Shown: piece after piece, positions 51,492 to 60,498 of the stretch
How positions within the stretch are numbered: position 1 is the stretch's first letter
Layout of the letters: every line of letters starts with the position of its first letter
NCBI GenBank assembly: GCA_049322695.1
Contig: JBMORW010000064.1
Location: 1-64,000 of the forward strand
From: CALGKJ01 sp049322695
Lineage (GTDB): Bacteria; Bacillota; Clostridia; Lutisporales; Lutisporaceae
Reading direction: 5' to 3'
Length of the DNA stretch: 64,000 nt
Position numbers and translations under genes: made by a program
The notes under the pieces: generated by a model
Database searches by the model: none
The model's input: only the letters and a program-made list of their open reading frames with translations
What the model was told of the DNA's origin: nothing

Positions 51492-53900
51492 GTGGTAGAT
51501 AGAACAGAGATATTTCCATACAGGAGATTAAAGGGTGTATTTATTGGGGAGTCGACAGCCGGCAAAGCGGACAAGCTGTCTTGGATCAAGTCATTCATTG
51601 CCGGAAATCAGTTAAGAATGTATACTGTCTTCAGCGTAATAGGGTTCCTATTGGGTAGAGCTGTAGTCCTTGATTTTATGAGTCCGTTCGGTATAGCTTT
51701 TTTATCCGTTGTAGTACTGCATGAGCTTAATATTGCATTAACAGCAGTAAGCGTGCTGCTTGGGGTGGTCAGTATAGGCAGCAGCGAGCTGCTGTTGAAA
51801 TATATTTTCACTACAGTAGTATTCACCGCATTATATGTAATTTTCGGAAGAGTCCGGTTGAATAAAAAAGCTGTAATATCCGTAATTGCAGCAGTATCCA
51901 ACCTGATTGCAGGCTATCTCATTTTTTATGTCAAGAACTATTATTTGTATGATCTGTTTATGATAATTATAGAATCTGTATTGATAGGTGTATTTGTATC
52001 TGTATATGACAGTGCTGTACCTGTCATTAAGAATATAACCAAAAGAAGAATACTTTCAGGAGAAGAAATAGTTGCTCTGGCTATCCTATCGGCATTTTGC
52101 TTTGTAGGTGCTGATTTCAGTATATTTGGTTTTTCTATAAAGAATATCTGCATAATATTATTGGTAATGTTGTTCTCATATACCAGCAGTACAGGAACCG
52201 GAGCCGCACTTGGAATAATACTGGGTATAATTCAGGCAATATCAGGCTCTATAATACCGGCTGCAATAGGAGTATATGGCTTATGTGGACTGCTTTGCGG
52301 CATTCTAAAAGGTGCAGGCAAGCTGGGCTGTCCGATAGGCTTCATTTTGGGCAATGCATTGATGACCTTCTACATAAACGGCTCAACCGAGGTTTTGATC
52401 AGGTTTTATGAAATATTGACCGCATCAGTTATCTTTATGGTTATACCGAACAACATGATTAAAAATATGTTCACATTCAAAACTGTCCATAGCTTTGGAG
52501 CGGCGCAGGATAAATCCTTTAACAGGAGAGTTAGAGAGCATACCAAAGAAAAACTTAAAGAGATATCAGAGGTTTTTAGTGAGCTTGCAGTGACTCTTAA
52601 GGACAGTGTGGAAAGCAATGATTACTTTTCACAGGCAGATGCAGCCAATATACTTGACCAGGTAGTAAATAAATGCTGCAGCAGCTGCGGTATGTGCAAC
52701 AGCTGCTGGAAGAGAAACTTCTATAAAAGCTATCAGTATTTGTTCAACCTGCTATCTGCAATAGAAGGTGAGGGGGATACGGATATAAGAGCAATGGCTG
52801 ATTCTATGAAGGAAAGGTGCATAAAATCTGATGAGCTTGTTGTATCCTTAAAGCATCATTATGATTTGTTCAGAAACAGCCTGAGTTGGAAGAAAAAAAT
52901 AAATGAGAGCAGACTTGTGGTCTGCGATCAGCTGAGGGAAGTTTCATCTGTAGTTTCGAATCTGGCTTTACAGGTTAATATGGATGTGAATTTCAATAGG
53001 GAGCTGGAGGAAATGCTACTGGTTGCACTTGATAACGCAGCAGTCAGAGTTGAAGACGTGGTTGTGGCACAGACAGGAGGTATAATGGAGGTAGACGTAA
53101 AGGTGCCTGCATGCAGCGGCAAAAGAGAATGTGTCAGAGAAATAATACCCATAGTAAATAAGTCCACAGGAAAAAGATTTACCAAAAACAACTCCATCTG
53201 TAACATAGGACATGACGGCATGTGCTGTATAAAGCTTAAAGAAGCCCAGAAGTATCAGGTTGCCACAGGTATGGCTAAAGCCAACAAATGTGGAACTGTA
53301 TCCGGAGACAATTATTCCTTTACTGAGCTGAAGGATGGAAAGTTCATGATAGCATTAAGCGATGGTATGGGAAGCGGACCGAGGGCTGACATGGAAAGCT
53401 ACACAACCATCAGGCTTTTGGAGAAGTTTTTGTATGCAGGCTTTGATAAGGACGTCGCAGTGAGAACCATAAACTCTTTACTGCTTATGAAATCCAATGA
53501 GGAAAGCTATGCTACTATCGATATGACAGTGATAAACCAATATACCGGTGAAGTTGAGTTTGTAAAGGTTGGCGCAGTATCTACATTTATTAAGTATGAA
53601 GACAGAGTTGATGTCATAAAAGTAGGCTCGCTGCCGGTAGGTATACTTAATAATATAGAGATGGAGTTTATAAGAAAAAGACTGAAGGACGGCGAGTATG
53701 TTGTCATGGTTACAGACGGCATACTGGAAAGCAATAAAACGGATATAAACAAAGAACAGTGGCTGGCTGATATGATACTGGGAATGAAAACCAGGAACCC
53801 GCAAAAGCTGGCAGATGATATACTGCATAAATGTCTGGACTTGAATGGCGGCTATGCAGAAGACGATATGACGGTATTAGTGGCGAAGATATGGGAGTAA
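51492..53900 (+). CDS. spoIIE: Stage II sporulation protein E
   Basis: 802 residues. The N-terminus (about 40-325) has about ten membrane helices, the middle (330-580) is a coiled linker with a Cys cluster (VVNKCCSSCGMCNSCWKRNF), and the C-terminus (about 590-802) is a PP2C phosphatase domain: FMIALSDGMGSGPRADMESY, VVMVTDGILESNKTD and AEDDMTVLVAKIWE hold the metal-binding Asp residues. SpoIIE dephosphorylates SpoIIAA to release SigF in the forespore and acts at the polar septum. GTG start with CAGGTGGTG upstream. A repeat element follows. Confidence 0.97.
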   Translation: MVDRTEIFPYRRLKGVFIGESTAGKADKLSWIKSFIAGNQLRMYTVFSVIGFLLGRAVVLDFMSPFGIAFLSVVVLHELNIALTAVSVLLGVVSIGSSELLLKYIFTTVVFTALYVIFGRVRLNKKAVISVIAAVSNLIAGYLIFYVKNYYLYDLFMIIIESVLIGVFVSVYDSAVPVIKNITKRRILSGEEIVALAILSAFCFVGADFSIFGFSIKNICIILLVMLFSYTSSTGTGAALGIILGIIQAISGSIIPAAIGVYGLCGLLCGILKGAGKLGCPIGFILGNALMTFYINGSTEVLIRFYEILTASVIFMVIPNNMIKNMFTFKTVHSFGAAQDKSFNRRVREHTKEKLKEISEVFSELAVTLKDSVESNDYFSQADAANILDQVVNKCCSSCGMCNSCWKRNFYKSYQYLFNLLSAIEGEGDTDIRAMADSMKERCIKSDELVVSLKHHYDLFRNSLSWKKKINESRLVVCDQLREVSSVVSNLALQVNMDVNFNRELEEMLLVALDNAAVRVEDVVVAQTGGIMEVDVKVPACSGKRECVREIIPIVNKSTGKRFTKNNSICNIGHDGMCCIKLKEAQKYQVATGMAKANKCGTVSGDNYSFTELKDGKFMIALSDGMGSGPRADMESYTTIRLLEKFLYAGFDKDVAVRTINSLLLMKSNEESYATIDMTVINQYTGEVEFVKVGAVSTFIKYEDRVDVIKVGSLPVGILNNIEMEFIRKRLKDGEYVVMVTDGILESNKTDINKEQWLADMILGMKTRNPQKLADDILHKCLDLNGGYAEDDMTVLVAKIWE

Positions 53901-54033
53901 CCGGCACTAGCCGGTTATTCGGTTGCGAGGGCGTTTTCAACGCACGAGGGTGCACTTTCAGTGCTTCGAGGAGATTCCTTCGGAATCTGTGAGTTCAACC
54001 CCGTAACCCCGTAACCAGCAACTCGCAACTGAC
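53899..54033. repeat. Low-complexity inverted-repeat element, copy 8, with four hairpins
   Basis: Left arm ATTCGGTTGCGAGG, right arm CCCCGTAACCCCGTAACCAGC and AACTCGCAACTG. Between them are GCGTT-TTC-AACGC (53931-53943), GCACT-TTC-AGTGC (53952-53964) and AGATTCC-TTC-GGAATCT (53972-53988), all with the same TTC loop. AACCGG-CACTAG-CCGGTT (53899-53914) overlaps the spoIIE stop and may terminate. Confidence 0.75.
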
Positions 54034-54128
54034 CCAAGTCCCCGAACTTTATGCTGCGCATATGTATATCCCCCTCCTTATATGGCAATAATTCCTAATG
54101 GAATTATAGCTTTTAAGGAGGTTTTTTT

Positions 54129-54881
54129 ATGAGCGATATAAAGGATAGCGGTGAAATAAAGCAAATCATCGTCATAACCGACGGCAGGTCAAATCAGGGT
54201 ATAAGTCCTGTTGAGGCAGCAGCAAAGGCAAAAAAGCTGGGTATCGCAGTCAGTACCATAGCGGTTATCGAAAGCGGCAGCGAAAGCGACGAGAAGGATA
54301 TAGAAGAAGTTGAAGGTATAGCAAGGGCAGGCGGAGGACTGTGTGAGTACACACATATTGAAAATCTGGGACGGACAATGAAGCTCATGACTCAAAAAAC
54401 TGCTCAGAAGACTATAGAGCAGATAGTCAGCAGACAGCTAAAATCAATTGTTGGGGTGGATATGAATGAGTTGGAACCTCAATCAAGATTTAAAATAGTT
54501 GATTTCATAGAAAAGTACGGTGACAGCATAAACCTGAAGTGTGCAGTAGTTCTGGATACCAGCGGAAGTATGAGAAGTAAGCTTGATACTGCACGCAAAA
54601 ATCTATATGAGCTTTTGGACAGTCTAAAAGCAAGAAGGGGGAACAGTCGTTTAGCTGTAATAAGCTATTCAGGCTTAGGTCATCAAAGCTGCAGCATAAT
54701 ATGCGGCTTCACTGATGATATGGAAATTCTCAGAGGAAGGCTGGAGATGATAAAGGCAGGTGGAGGAACTCCAACAGGGCCTGCCATAGAGGCAGCCTGT
54801 CAGCTTATATTGAAGGCGAACTGTGAATCAGAGCAGCAGGAAGCTCTGATGCAAAATGAAATTGAAAGCTGTTATGTATAG
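54129..54881 (+). CDS. yabS: YabS-like von Willebrand A protein
   Basis: 250 residues, cytoplasmic. The order of vWA elements is unusual: QIIVITDGRSNQG (third MIDAS Asp strand) and IAVSTIAVIESGS come first, then a helical stretch, then VVLDTSGSMRSKL (DxSxS) near residue 143 and KAGGGTPTGPAIEAA (MIDAS Thr) near 218. This is a circular permutation of the vWA fold. YabS follows spoIIE in B. subtilis as well. Start behind AAGGAGG. The end overlaps the kinase gene. Confidence 0.9.
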   Translation: MSDIKDSGEIKQIIVITDGRSNQGISPVEAAAKAKKLGIAVSTIAVIESGSESDEKDIEEVEGIARAGGGLCEYTHIENLGRTMKLMTQKTAQKTIEQIVSRQLKSIVGVDMNELEPQSRFKIVDFIEKYGDSINLKCAVVLDTSGSMRSKLDTARKNLYELLDSLKARRGNSRLAVISYSGLGHQSCSIICGFTDDMEILRGRLEMIKAGGGTPTGPAIEAACQLILKANCESEQQEALMQNEIESCYV

Positions 54882-55749
54882 TAATAAATATGATCTAATA
54901 ACTGGAAAGTGGACACATAAACGCTATCTTCTGATTAAGAGACTGGGCTCAGGAGGTATTGGAGAAATTTATCTGGTACAGAGCACGGATGGTCATATAT
55001 ACGCCATGAAGCTTAGTACGGATATGGTAAGTATAACAAAAGAATACAACTATCTGAAGAAATTCAGCAGAAGCAAATATATTCCTGAGGTTTACGAGCT
55101 TGACGATTTTGAGAAGGATGGCAAATTGTATCATTATTTCATTTTGGAATACATCCAGGGCTATGATCTCAGATATGCATTGAAAAGGAATCTGCTGTCT
55201 AAGGGAGCAAAGCTGAAAATCATATGCATATTAACAAAGATACTGAAGGAAATCAATGATGAAGGATACGTATATACTGACTTGAAATACGAAAACATAA
55301 TGATTGACAGGAGAAACAAAAGCATAAGACTGGTAGATATGGGAAGTGTAACGGAGATAGGCAGCACTGTAAAGGAGTATACTCCGATGTATGACAGAGC
55401 CAGCTGGGGAAAGGGTGACAGGCTCGCGGATAAGTCCTATCAAGTCTTTGCATTGGCAATACTTCTTGTTTCAATGCTGTTAAACCGTTTTCTTGATCCT
55501 TATGAGGAAAAGCTGGAGGTATCTGTCGACAAGCTTAAGAAGCAAGGAATACCATATAATCTTCAGGATACAATAAAAAGATGCCTTCAAGGTAAAATCA
55601 ATGATTGTGAATCACTCTACAATTATGTAGCCAGAATAAATATAAAGAGTGACGGCTGTAATAATTTCATAAAGGCAGCACTTAATGCGGCAATAATTAT
55701 GCTGACTATGAGTCTGCTGCTAATGGGAACGATTTTTGTCTTTAGATGA
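54856..55749 (+). CDS. yabT: YabT-like Ser/Thr protein kinase
   Basis: 297 residues. Kinase domain about 20-260: P-loop LGSGGIGEIYLV, Lys in YAMKLSTD, catalytic loop YVYTDLKYENIMID (Y-T-D replaces H-R-D, catalytic Asp kept), and DMG in place of DFG (RLVDMGSV). One membrane helix ends the protein (INAAIIMLTMSLLLMGTIFV-like, about 276-295). B. subtilis YabT (PrkD) is a DNA-activated sporulation kinase anchored by a C-terminal helix and lies in the same place. Start uncertain: ATG 54856 (AGGAAG 12 nt upstream) or ATG 54874. The stop codon lies inside the loop of a terminator hairpin. Confidence 0.9.
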   Translation: MKLKAVMYSNKYDLITGKWTHKRYLLIKRLGSGGIGEIYLVQSTDGHIYAMKLSTDMVSITKEYNYLKKFSRSKYIPEVYELDDFEKDGKLYHYFILEYIQGYDLRYALKRNLLSKGAKLKIICILTKILKEINDEGYVYTDLKYENIMIDRRNKSIRLVDMGSVTEIGSTVKEYTPMYDRASWGKGDRLADKSYQVFALAILLVSMLLNRFLDPYEEKLEVSVDKLKKQGIPYNLQDTIKRCLQGKINDCESLYNYVARINIKSDGCNNFIKAALNAAIIMLTMSLLLMGTIFVFR

Positions 55750-55768
55750 TGACAAAAATCGTTTTTGC
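55728..55768 (+). terminator. Intrinsic terminator overlapping the end of yabT
   Basis: AACGATTTTTGTC (55728-55740) and GACAAAAATCGTT (55751-55763) form a perfect 13-bp stem with T-rich downstream sequence. The 5' strand codes for the last residues of YabT and the TGA stop (55747-55749) is in the loop. Confidence 0.88.
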
Positions 55769-55860
55769 TTCCATACCTTGTTGACAAGCTGATTCATAAG
55801 CATTAAAGTAGATTTTAAGCATTGCATGAATTTTGAATAAAGCTGTTTGGTGGTGAAATA

Positions 55861-57270
55861 ATGGGCGACTTCATGGCAGACTTGAGAAACACAGTTCAGA
55901 GGTATAATATGCTTACAAAGGGTGATTCTGTAGTTGTTGGAGTTTCCGGTGGCGCAGACTCTTTATGCCTTCTTCATGCTTTAAAGGAGCTGACTGAAGA
56001 ATATGAGCTCAAGCTCTATGCTGTCCATCTCAACCATATGTTCAGAGGCAGAGAAGCTGAAGAAGATGCCGAATTTGTAAGACAGATTTGCAGTGACTGG
56101 GGTATAACTTCCTTTATTGAAACCTTCAATGTTCCGGAATACATCAAAAAAACAGGATTATCGCCTGAGGAAGCCGGAAGAGAAATAAGATACAGGCTTT
56201 TTGAAGAAGTCCGCTGTAAGGTCAATGCCGATAAAATTGCCGTGGCACAGAATCTGAATGATAATGCAGAAACAATAATAATGCGCTTTTTAAGAGGAAC
56301 AGGGCTGGATGGTCTGAAGGGAATCGATTTTGTGAGAGGAAGTATTATTAGACCTTTGATAGAAATCGAGAGAAGCAGAATAGATGCTTACTGTGCTGCG
56401 AATAATCTGGAGCCAAGAGTTGATAAGACAAATTTTCAGGCTATTTACTCTCGGAACAAGATTCGCCTGGAGCTTATACCTTATATCATGAAGAATTTCA
56501 ATCCCAATATTAATGCCGCTATGTCAAGGTTCGCAGGATTGGTGAGGGATGAGAATGAATATATTGAGCTGCAGGCAAGGAAGTACTTTGATGAAAATGC
56601 AGTTTGTGAAGAAAATACAGTGCGGTTTGATAAGCATAACCTATGCTGCTGTCACGTTGCTATTGTAAGAAGACTAGTGAGATATGCAATTCATAGACTT
56701 TACGGCAGCCTTACAGGCTTTGAGCAAAAACATATAGATGCAGCGGCAGAGCTTATCACAAAAGGCACCGGAGCTGCTGTTGAGCTTCCACATGCTATCA
56801 GGGCATATGTTTCTTATAATGAATTAATAATATCAAAAAATATTGAGAAGCATTATAAAAAATGTTATTATAGTTTAAAATATGATACAACCAATAATGT
56901 TCCTGAGCAGTGTAAAATATTCAATATAGCAAGGAAAAGTATGAGAGAGGTTGACCTGTCAAATGCGGGTGCAGACCTTGCTTACATTGATTTTGACAAG
57001 ATCAGAAGCAGTCTTGTTCTGAGAAACAGGGAAGCAGGAGATATATTTTCACCCATAGGCATGAAGGGAAGCAAAAAGCTTAAGGAATATTTTATTGACG
57101 AGAAGATACCCAAGGATATGCGTGATAACATATTATTGATAGCAGACGGCTCAGAAATTGTGTGGGTTGTAGGTAAGAGAATAAGCGAAAAATATAAGGT
57201 TACATCCACTACCTCAGAAGTATTAGAGATCAGAGTAATAAATCAAGGCAATAAAACTGCAACAATTTGA
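55861..57270 (+). CDS. tilS: tRNA(Ile)-lysidine synthetase
   Basis: 469 residues. The N-terminal PP-loop ATP pyrophosphatase has VVVGVSGGADSLCLLHAL near residue 23, LYAVHLNHMFRGREAEEDAE near 50 and the AQNLNDNAETIIMRFLRGTG region near 130. The C-terminal TilS domain (about 385-465) contains FSPIGMKGSKKLKEYFIDEK and IVWVVGKRISEKYKV. It converts C34 of tRNA-Ile(CAU) to lysidine so that AUA is read as Ile. GGTGGTG precedes the ATG. hpt follows after 27 nt, as in Bacillus. Confidence 0.97.
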   Translation: MGDFMADLRNTVQRYNMLTKGDSVVVGVSGGADSLCLLHALKELTEEYELKLYAVHLNHMFRGREAEEDAEFVRQICSDWGITSFIETFNVPEYIKKTGLSPEEAGREIRYRLFEEVRCKVNADKIAVAQNLNDNAETIIMRFLRGTGLDGLKGIDFVRGSIIRPLIEIERSRIDAYCAANNLEPRVDKTNFQAIYSRNKIRLELIPYIMKNFNPNINAAMSRFAGLVRDENEYIELQARKYFDENAVCEENTVRFDKHNLCCCHVAIVRRLVRYAIHRLYGSLTGFEQKHIDAAAELITKGTGAAVELPHAIRAYVSYNELIISKNIEKHYKKCYYSLKYDTTNNVPEQCKIFNIARKSMREVDLSNAGADLAYIDFDKIRSSLVLRNREAGDIFSPIGMKGSKKLKEYFIDEKIPKDMRDNILLIADGSEIVWVVGKRISEKYKVTSTTSEVLEIRVINQGNKTATI

Positions 57271-57297
57271 ATAGTATAATATAAGGGGGACAAATAA

Positions 57298-57837
57298 ATG
57301 AGAAACGATATAGCTAAAATTCTGATTAGTGAAGAACAGCTAAAAAGCAGAATAAAGGAACTTGGAAAGCAAATCACTGAGGATTATAAAGGTGAGGATC
57401 TGTTATTAGTCGGAGTATTAAAGGGCTGCGTTTTGTTTTTATCAGATCTTTCCAGAGAAATAGATTTACCGCTTACAATGGATTTTATGGTGGTATCCAG
57501 CTATGGATCCTCTACCAAGTCATCAGGGGTTGTCAGAATAATAAAGGATCTGGAAGCTGATATACATAATAAGAATGTGTTAATTGTAGAAGATATAGTT
57601 GATACCGGTTTGACACTGAGCTACTTGATAGAAATACTCAAATCCAGAAATCCGAAAAGCATAAAGGTATGCAGCCTGCTCGATAAGCCTGAAAGACGTA
57701 AGGTGAGTGTGGATATTGCTTATACAGGCTTTACGATACCTGATGAGTTTGTCATAGGTTATGGACTTGATTATGCGGAAGTATACAGAAATCTTCCTTT
57801 TGTATGTGTACTGAAGCCTGAAGTATATACAAAATAG
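57298..57837 (+). CDS. hpt: Hypoxanthine phosphoribosyltransferase
   Basis: 179 residues, typical. Purine salvage enzyme using PRPP. LLVGVLKGCVLFLSDLSREI near residue 40, MDFMVVSSYGSSTKSSG, PRPP loop VLIVEDIVDTGLTLSYLIE near 97, and DEFVIGYGLDYAEVYRNLP near 153. AAGGGGGA precedes the ATG. Same order tilS-hpt-ftsH as in B. subtilis. Confidence 0.98.
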   Translation: MRNDIAKILISEEQLKSRIKELGKQITEDYKGEDLLLVGVLKGCVLFLSDLSREIDLPLTMDFMVVSSYGSSTKSSGVVRIIKDLEADIHNKNVLIVEDIVDTGLTLSYLIEILKSRNPKSIKVCSLLDKPERRKVSVDIAYTGFTIPDEFVIGYGLDYAEVYRNLPFVCVLKPEVYTK

Positions 57838-57867
57838 TCGTATTGGGACAGCACTATTTGTAAATCT

Positions 57868-57942
57868 TTGACTGGCTGCAAATGTTGTAATTTATATGAC
57901 ATTATGTTAAAATATTTTTATTGCGGATTTAGTTAAATCCGC
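57868..57942 (+). promoter_or_regulatory. Candidate ftsH promoter and leader hairpin
   Basis: TTGACT (57868-57873) and TTTATA (57891-57896) with a 17-nt spacer. A perfect hairpin GCGGATTT-AGTT-AAATCCGC (57923-57942) follows in the presumed leader; no T-tract is directly after it, so it is probably not a plain terminator. Confidence 0.45.
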
Positions 57943-57995
57943 CATTTATGATGCTTCTTTTTTGAACTACAAGATGCATTGAAGGAGGGCTAGTA

Positions 57996-59804
57996 TTGAA
58001 AAAATTCCTTAGGAATATGAGCTTTTATGCGTTGATACTCATTATAATATTGATGTTTGTTCATATATTGACTAATTTGGAAAGCGCTAAGCTGCAGCTT
58101 TCATATGATGAGTTGATTAAATTCATAGCAGAAGGCAAAATAACAGAAGTTATAGTAACTGATTCTGACGGCACTTCTATAGTTGGAGGAAAGACAGTCG
58201 ATCAGAAAAAGTTTGAATCAAACGTTCCAACTGAGCAGTTCAACCAGAAAGTTCAGACCTTTGTTGACAGCGGCAAGCTGAAGGTAAGCTATTTGCCCAG
58301 ATCGACATCCTCATTCTGGATTTCTCTTATACCATCCATTGGCCTGCTGGTGCTTTTCATTGTATTCTTCTTTGTTCTTACCCAGCAGTCTCAGGGCGGT
58401 GGAAGCAGAGTAATGTCTTTTGGAAAAAGCAGAGCAAAGCTCCATACTGAAGACAAAAAGAAAATTACTTTTTCAGATGTTGCAGGAGCAGACGAAGAAA
58501 AGGAAGAGCTTGGAGAAATTGTTGATTTTCTCAAGCAGCCAAGGAGATTCATAGAGCTTGGTGCCAGAATACCAAAGGGTGTATTGCTGGTAGGACCTCC
58601 CGGCACTGGGAAGACTTACCTTGCAAAAGCAGTTGCAGGCGAGGCTGGAGTACCTTTCTTCTCCATAAGCGGTTCTGACTTTGTAGAGATGTTTGTTGGT
58701 GTAGGTGCATCACGTGTAAGAGATTTGTTCGAGCAAGCAAAGAAAAATGCGCCGTGTATCATATTCATCGATGAAATAGATGCAGTAGGAAGACAAAGAG
58801 GTGCCGGACTTGGCGGCGGACACGATGAAAGAGAACAGACACTTAATCAGCTGCTTGTAGAAATGGATGGCTTCAGTGTAAATGAAGGTATAATCATCAT
58901 AGCTGCAACAAACAGACCTGACATTCTGGATCCGGCGTTATTAAGACCGGGGCGTTTCGACAGACAAATAACAGTGGGAATACCTGACGTAAAAGCAAGA
59001 GAAGAGATTCTGAAGATACATGCAAGAAACAAACCTCTTGCAGCAGAAGTTGAAATTGAGGTATTGGCAAAAAGCACAGCAGGCTTTACTCCTGCAGATT
59101 TGGAAAACCTGATGAATGAAGCAGCTTTGCTGACAGCAAGAAGGAATAAGAGAAAAATCGAAAATAAAGAGCTTGAAGAAGCTACAATAAGAGTAATTGC
59201 AGGACCCGAAAAGAAGAGCAGAGTTGTCAGTGAGCATGACAAGAAGCTCACTGCATACCATGAAGCTGGCCATGCCGTGGTGCAGAAGCTGCTTCCTAAT
59301 GCAGATCCTGTACATCAGATATCAATTGTTCCCAGAGGCAGAGCAGGAGGATATACAATATCACTTCCAAAGCAGGATAAATTTTATATGTCCAAGTCAG
59401 AGCTGGAGCAGCAGATAGTGATGCTTCTCGGAGGAAGAGTGGCAGAAAAGCTTGTACTTGATGATATCAGCACCGGAGCAAGAAATGACATCGAGAGAGC
59501 TACCAGCATAGCAAGAAAGATGGTAACAGAATATGGAATGAGCGATATACTCGGACCAATGACATTCGGTACAGACCATGACGAGGTGTTTATAGGTAGA
59601 GATCTTGCCAGAAGCAGAAATTACAGTGAAGAGATTGCTGCTCTTATAGATAAGGAAATAAGAGGAGTTATTGATAGGGGATATACGAAGGCAGAAGCAC
59701 TGCTCAAAGAAAATATTGTGAAGCTGCATGGAGTGGCTAAGGCTCTACTTGAGAGAGAAAAGCTTGACGATAAGGAATTTGAGGAAGTATATGCAAATGC
59801 ATAA
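57996..59804 (+). CDS. ftsH: ATP-dependent zinc metalloprotease FtsH
   Basis: 602 residues. Two N-terminal membrane helices (about 8-25 and 105-130) flank a small outer domain. The AAA+ domain has Walker A VGPPGTGKTYLAKAVAGEAG near residue 200, Walker B CIIFIDEIDAVGRQRG, and the second region of homology LLRPGRFDRQI. The zinc site is TAYHEAGHAVV near 423, with the third ligand Asp in DDISTGARNDIERAT. Degrades unstable and damaged membrane proteins and is linked to sporulation in Bacillus. TTG start behind AAGGAGGG. Confidence 0.98.
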   Translation: MKKFLRNMSFYALILIIILMFVHILTNLESAKLQLSYDELIKFIAEGKITEVIVTDSDGTSIVGGKTVDQKKFESNVPTEQFNQKVQTFVDSGKLKVSYLPRSTSSFWISLIPSIGLLVLFIVFFFVLTQQSQGGGSRVMSFGKSRAKLHTEDKKKITFSDVAGADEEKEELGEIVDFLKQPRRFIELGARIPKGVLLVGPPGTGKTYLAKAVAGEAGVPFFSISGSDFVEMFVGVGASRVRDLFEQAKKNAPCIIFIDEIDAVGRQRGAGLGGGHDEREQTLNQLLVEMDGFSVNEGIIIIAATNRPDILDPALLRPGRFDRQITVGIPDVKAREEILKIHARNKPLAAEVEIEVLAKSTAGFTPADLENLMNEAALLTARRNKRKIENKELEEATIRVIAGPEKKSRVVSEHDKKLTAYHEAGHAVVQKLLPNADPVHQISIVPRGRAGGYTISLPKQDKFYMSKSELEQQIVMLLGGRVAEKLVLDDISTGARNDIERATSIARKMVTEYGMSDILGPMTFGTDHDEVFIGRDLARSRNYSEEIAALIDKEIRGVIDRGYTKAEALLKENIVKLHGVAKALLEREKLDDKEFEEVYANA

Positions 59805-59831
59805 GAAACAGCGAAAGCTGTTTCTTTTTTT
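59805..59831 (+). terminator. Intrinsic terminator of ftsH
   Basis: GAAACAGC-GAAA-GCTGTTTC then TTTTTTT, starting next to the stop codon. Marks the right end of the purR-ftsH block. Confidence 0.93.
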
Positions 59832-59871
59832 GGTATAATATTTATGCTAAGTATAAAAAGGAGTGAGAAGT

Positions 59872-60279
59872 ATGGATTTTGATCTGAAGTGCGGAATGAG
59901 TGCGGAGGTAGAAAGAGTTGTCAGAGAATCAGACACTGCTGCAAGCTTTGGCAGTGGCGAAGTCAAGGTCTTTGCGACACCTGTGATGATAGGAATGATG
60001 GAAAATGCAGCATTAAAGGCTGTGGATCCTTTTTTACCTGAAGGCTATGTGACAGTAGGATTAAGCCTGAATGTAAAGCATATTGCGGCTACCCCCGTGG
60101 ATATGAAGGTCAGAGCGGCTGCCGAGCTGCTGAAAATAGAAGGTAAGAAGCTCACCTTTAAGATAGAAGCCTATGATGAGGTTGAGAAAATAGGAGAAGG
60201 AACCCATGAAAGATACATAATAAATCTTGAAAAGTTTATACCAAAGGCGATGGCGAAAAAAAAGTTAAACAATGACTAA
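59872..60279 (+). CDS. Hotdog-fold thioesterase family protein
   Basis: 135 residues. DFDLKCGMSAEVERVVRESD, FATPVMIGMMENAALKAVDP, GYVTVGLSLNVKHIAATPVD and EKIGEGTHERYIIN match the FlK-like (fluoroacetyl-CoA thioesterase-like) hotdog family, where Thr/Glu/His residues (T in FATP, E in MMENA, H in VKHIA) are catalytic in FlK. The natural substrate in anaerobes is unknown; a short acyl-CoA is likely. ATG at 59872 is 9 nt after AAGGAG; the in-frame GTG at 59863 abuts it. Confidence 0.88.
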   Translation: MDFDLKCGMSAEVERVVRESDTAASFGSGEVKVFATPVMIGMMENAALKAVDPFLPEGYVTVGLSLNVKHIAATPVDMKVRAAAELLKIEGKKLTFKIEAYDEVEKIGEGTHERYIINLEKFIPKAMAKKKLNND

Positions 60280-60381
60280 TAACCAATTATCAATGATCAA
60301 TAAACACTTTATATACATTGAAAAGCTTCAAAGTAATGCTGTTGATGAAAATAGATTATTGTCAATTGATAATTAAGATTT
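60280..60381. repeat. AT-rich low-complexity inverted repeat, copy 9
   Basis: Left words TAATAACCAATTATCAATGATC, cut by a stretch to 60345, and right words GATTATTGTCAATTGATAATT, roughly reverse complements. The gap 60280-60768 (489 nt) also has words CACTGACAACTGCTCACTG at about 60406. Confidence 0.55.
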
Positions 60382-60450
60382 TAAATTGATATTTTGATAT
60401 CTGGGTCACTGACAACTGCTCACTGTTCACAGAAAGCTGTTGGTTGTTTT

Positions 60451-60498
60451 CGAAAACTGCAAGTTATGCTGCAATTGTAAACACAACTTGCAGTTTTC
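60451..60498. other. Perfect 15-bp inverted repeat upstream of the mutase operon
   Basis: CGAAAACTGCAAGTT (60451-60465) and AACTTGCAGTTTTCG (60484-60498) with an 18-nt loop and no T-tract on either side. It lies about 270 nt before the mutase start. No cobalamin-riboswitch core sequence is visible in this gap. Confidence 0.6.
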
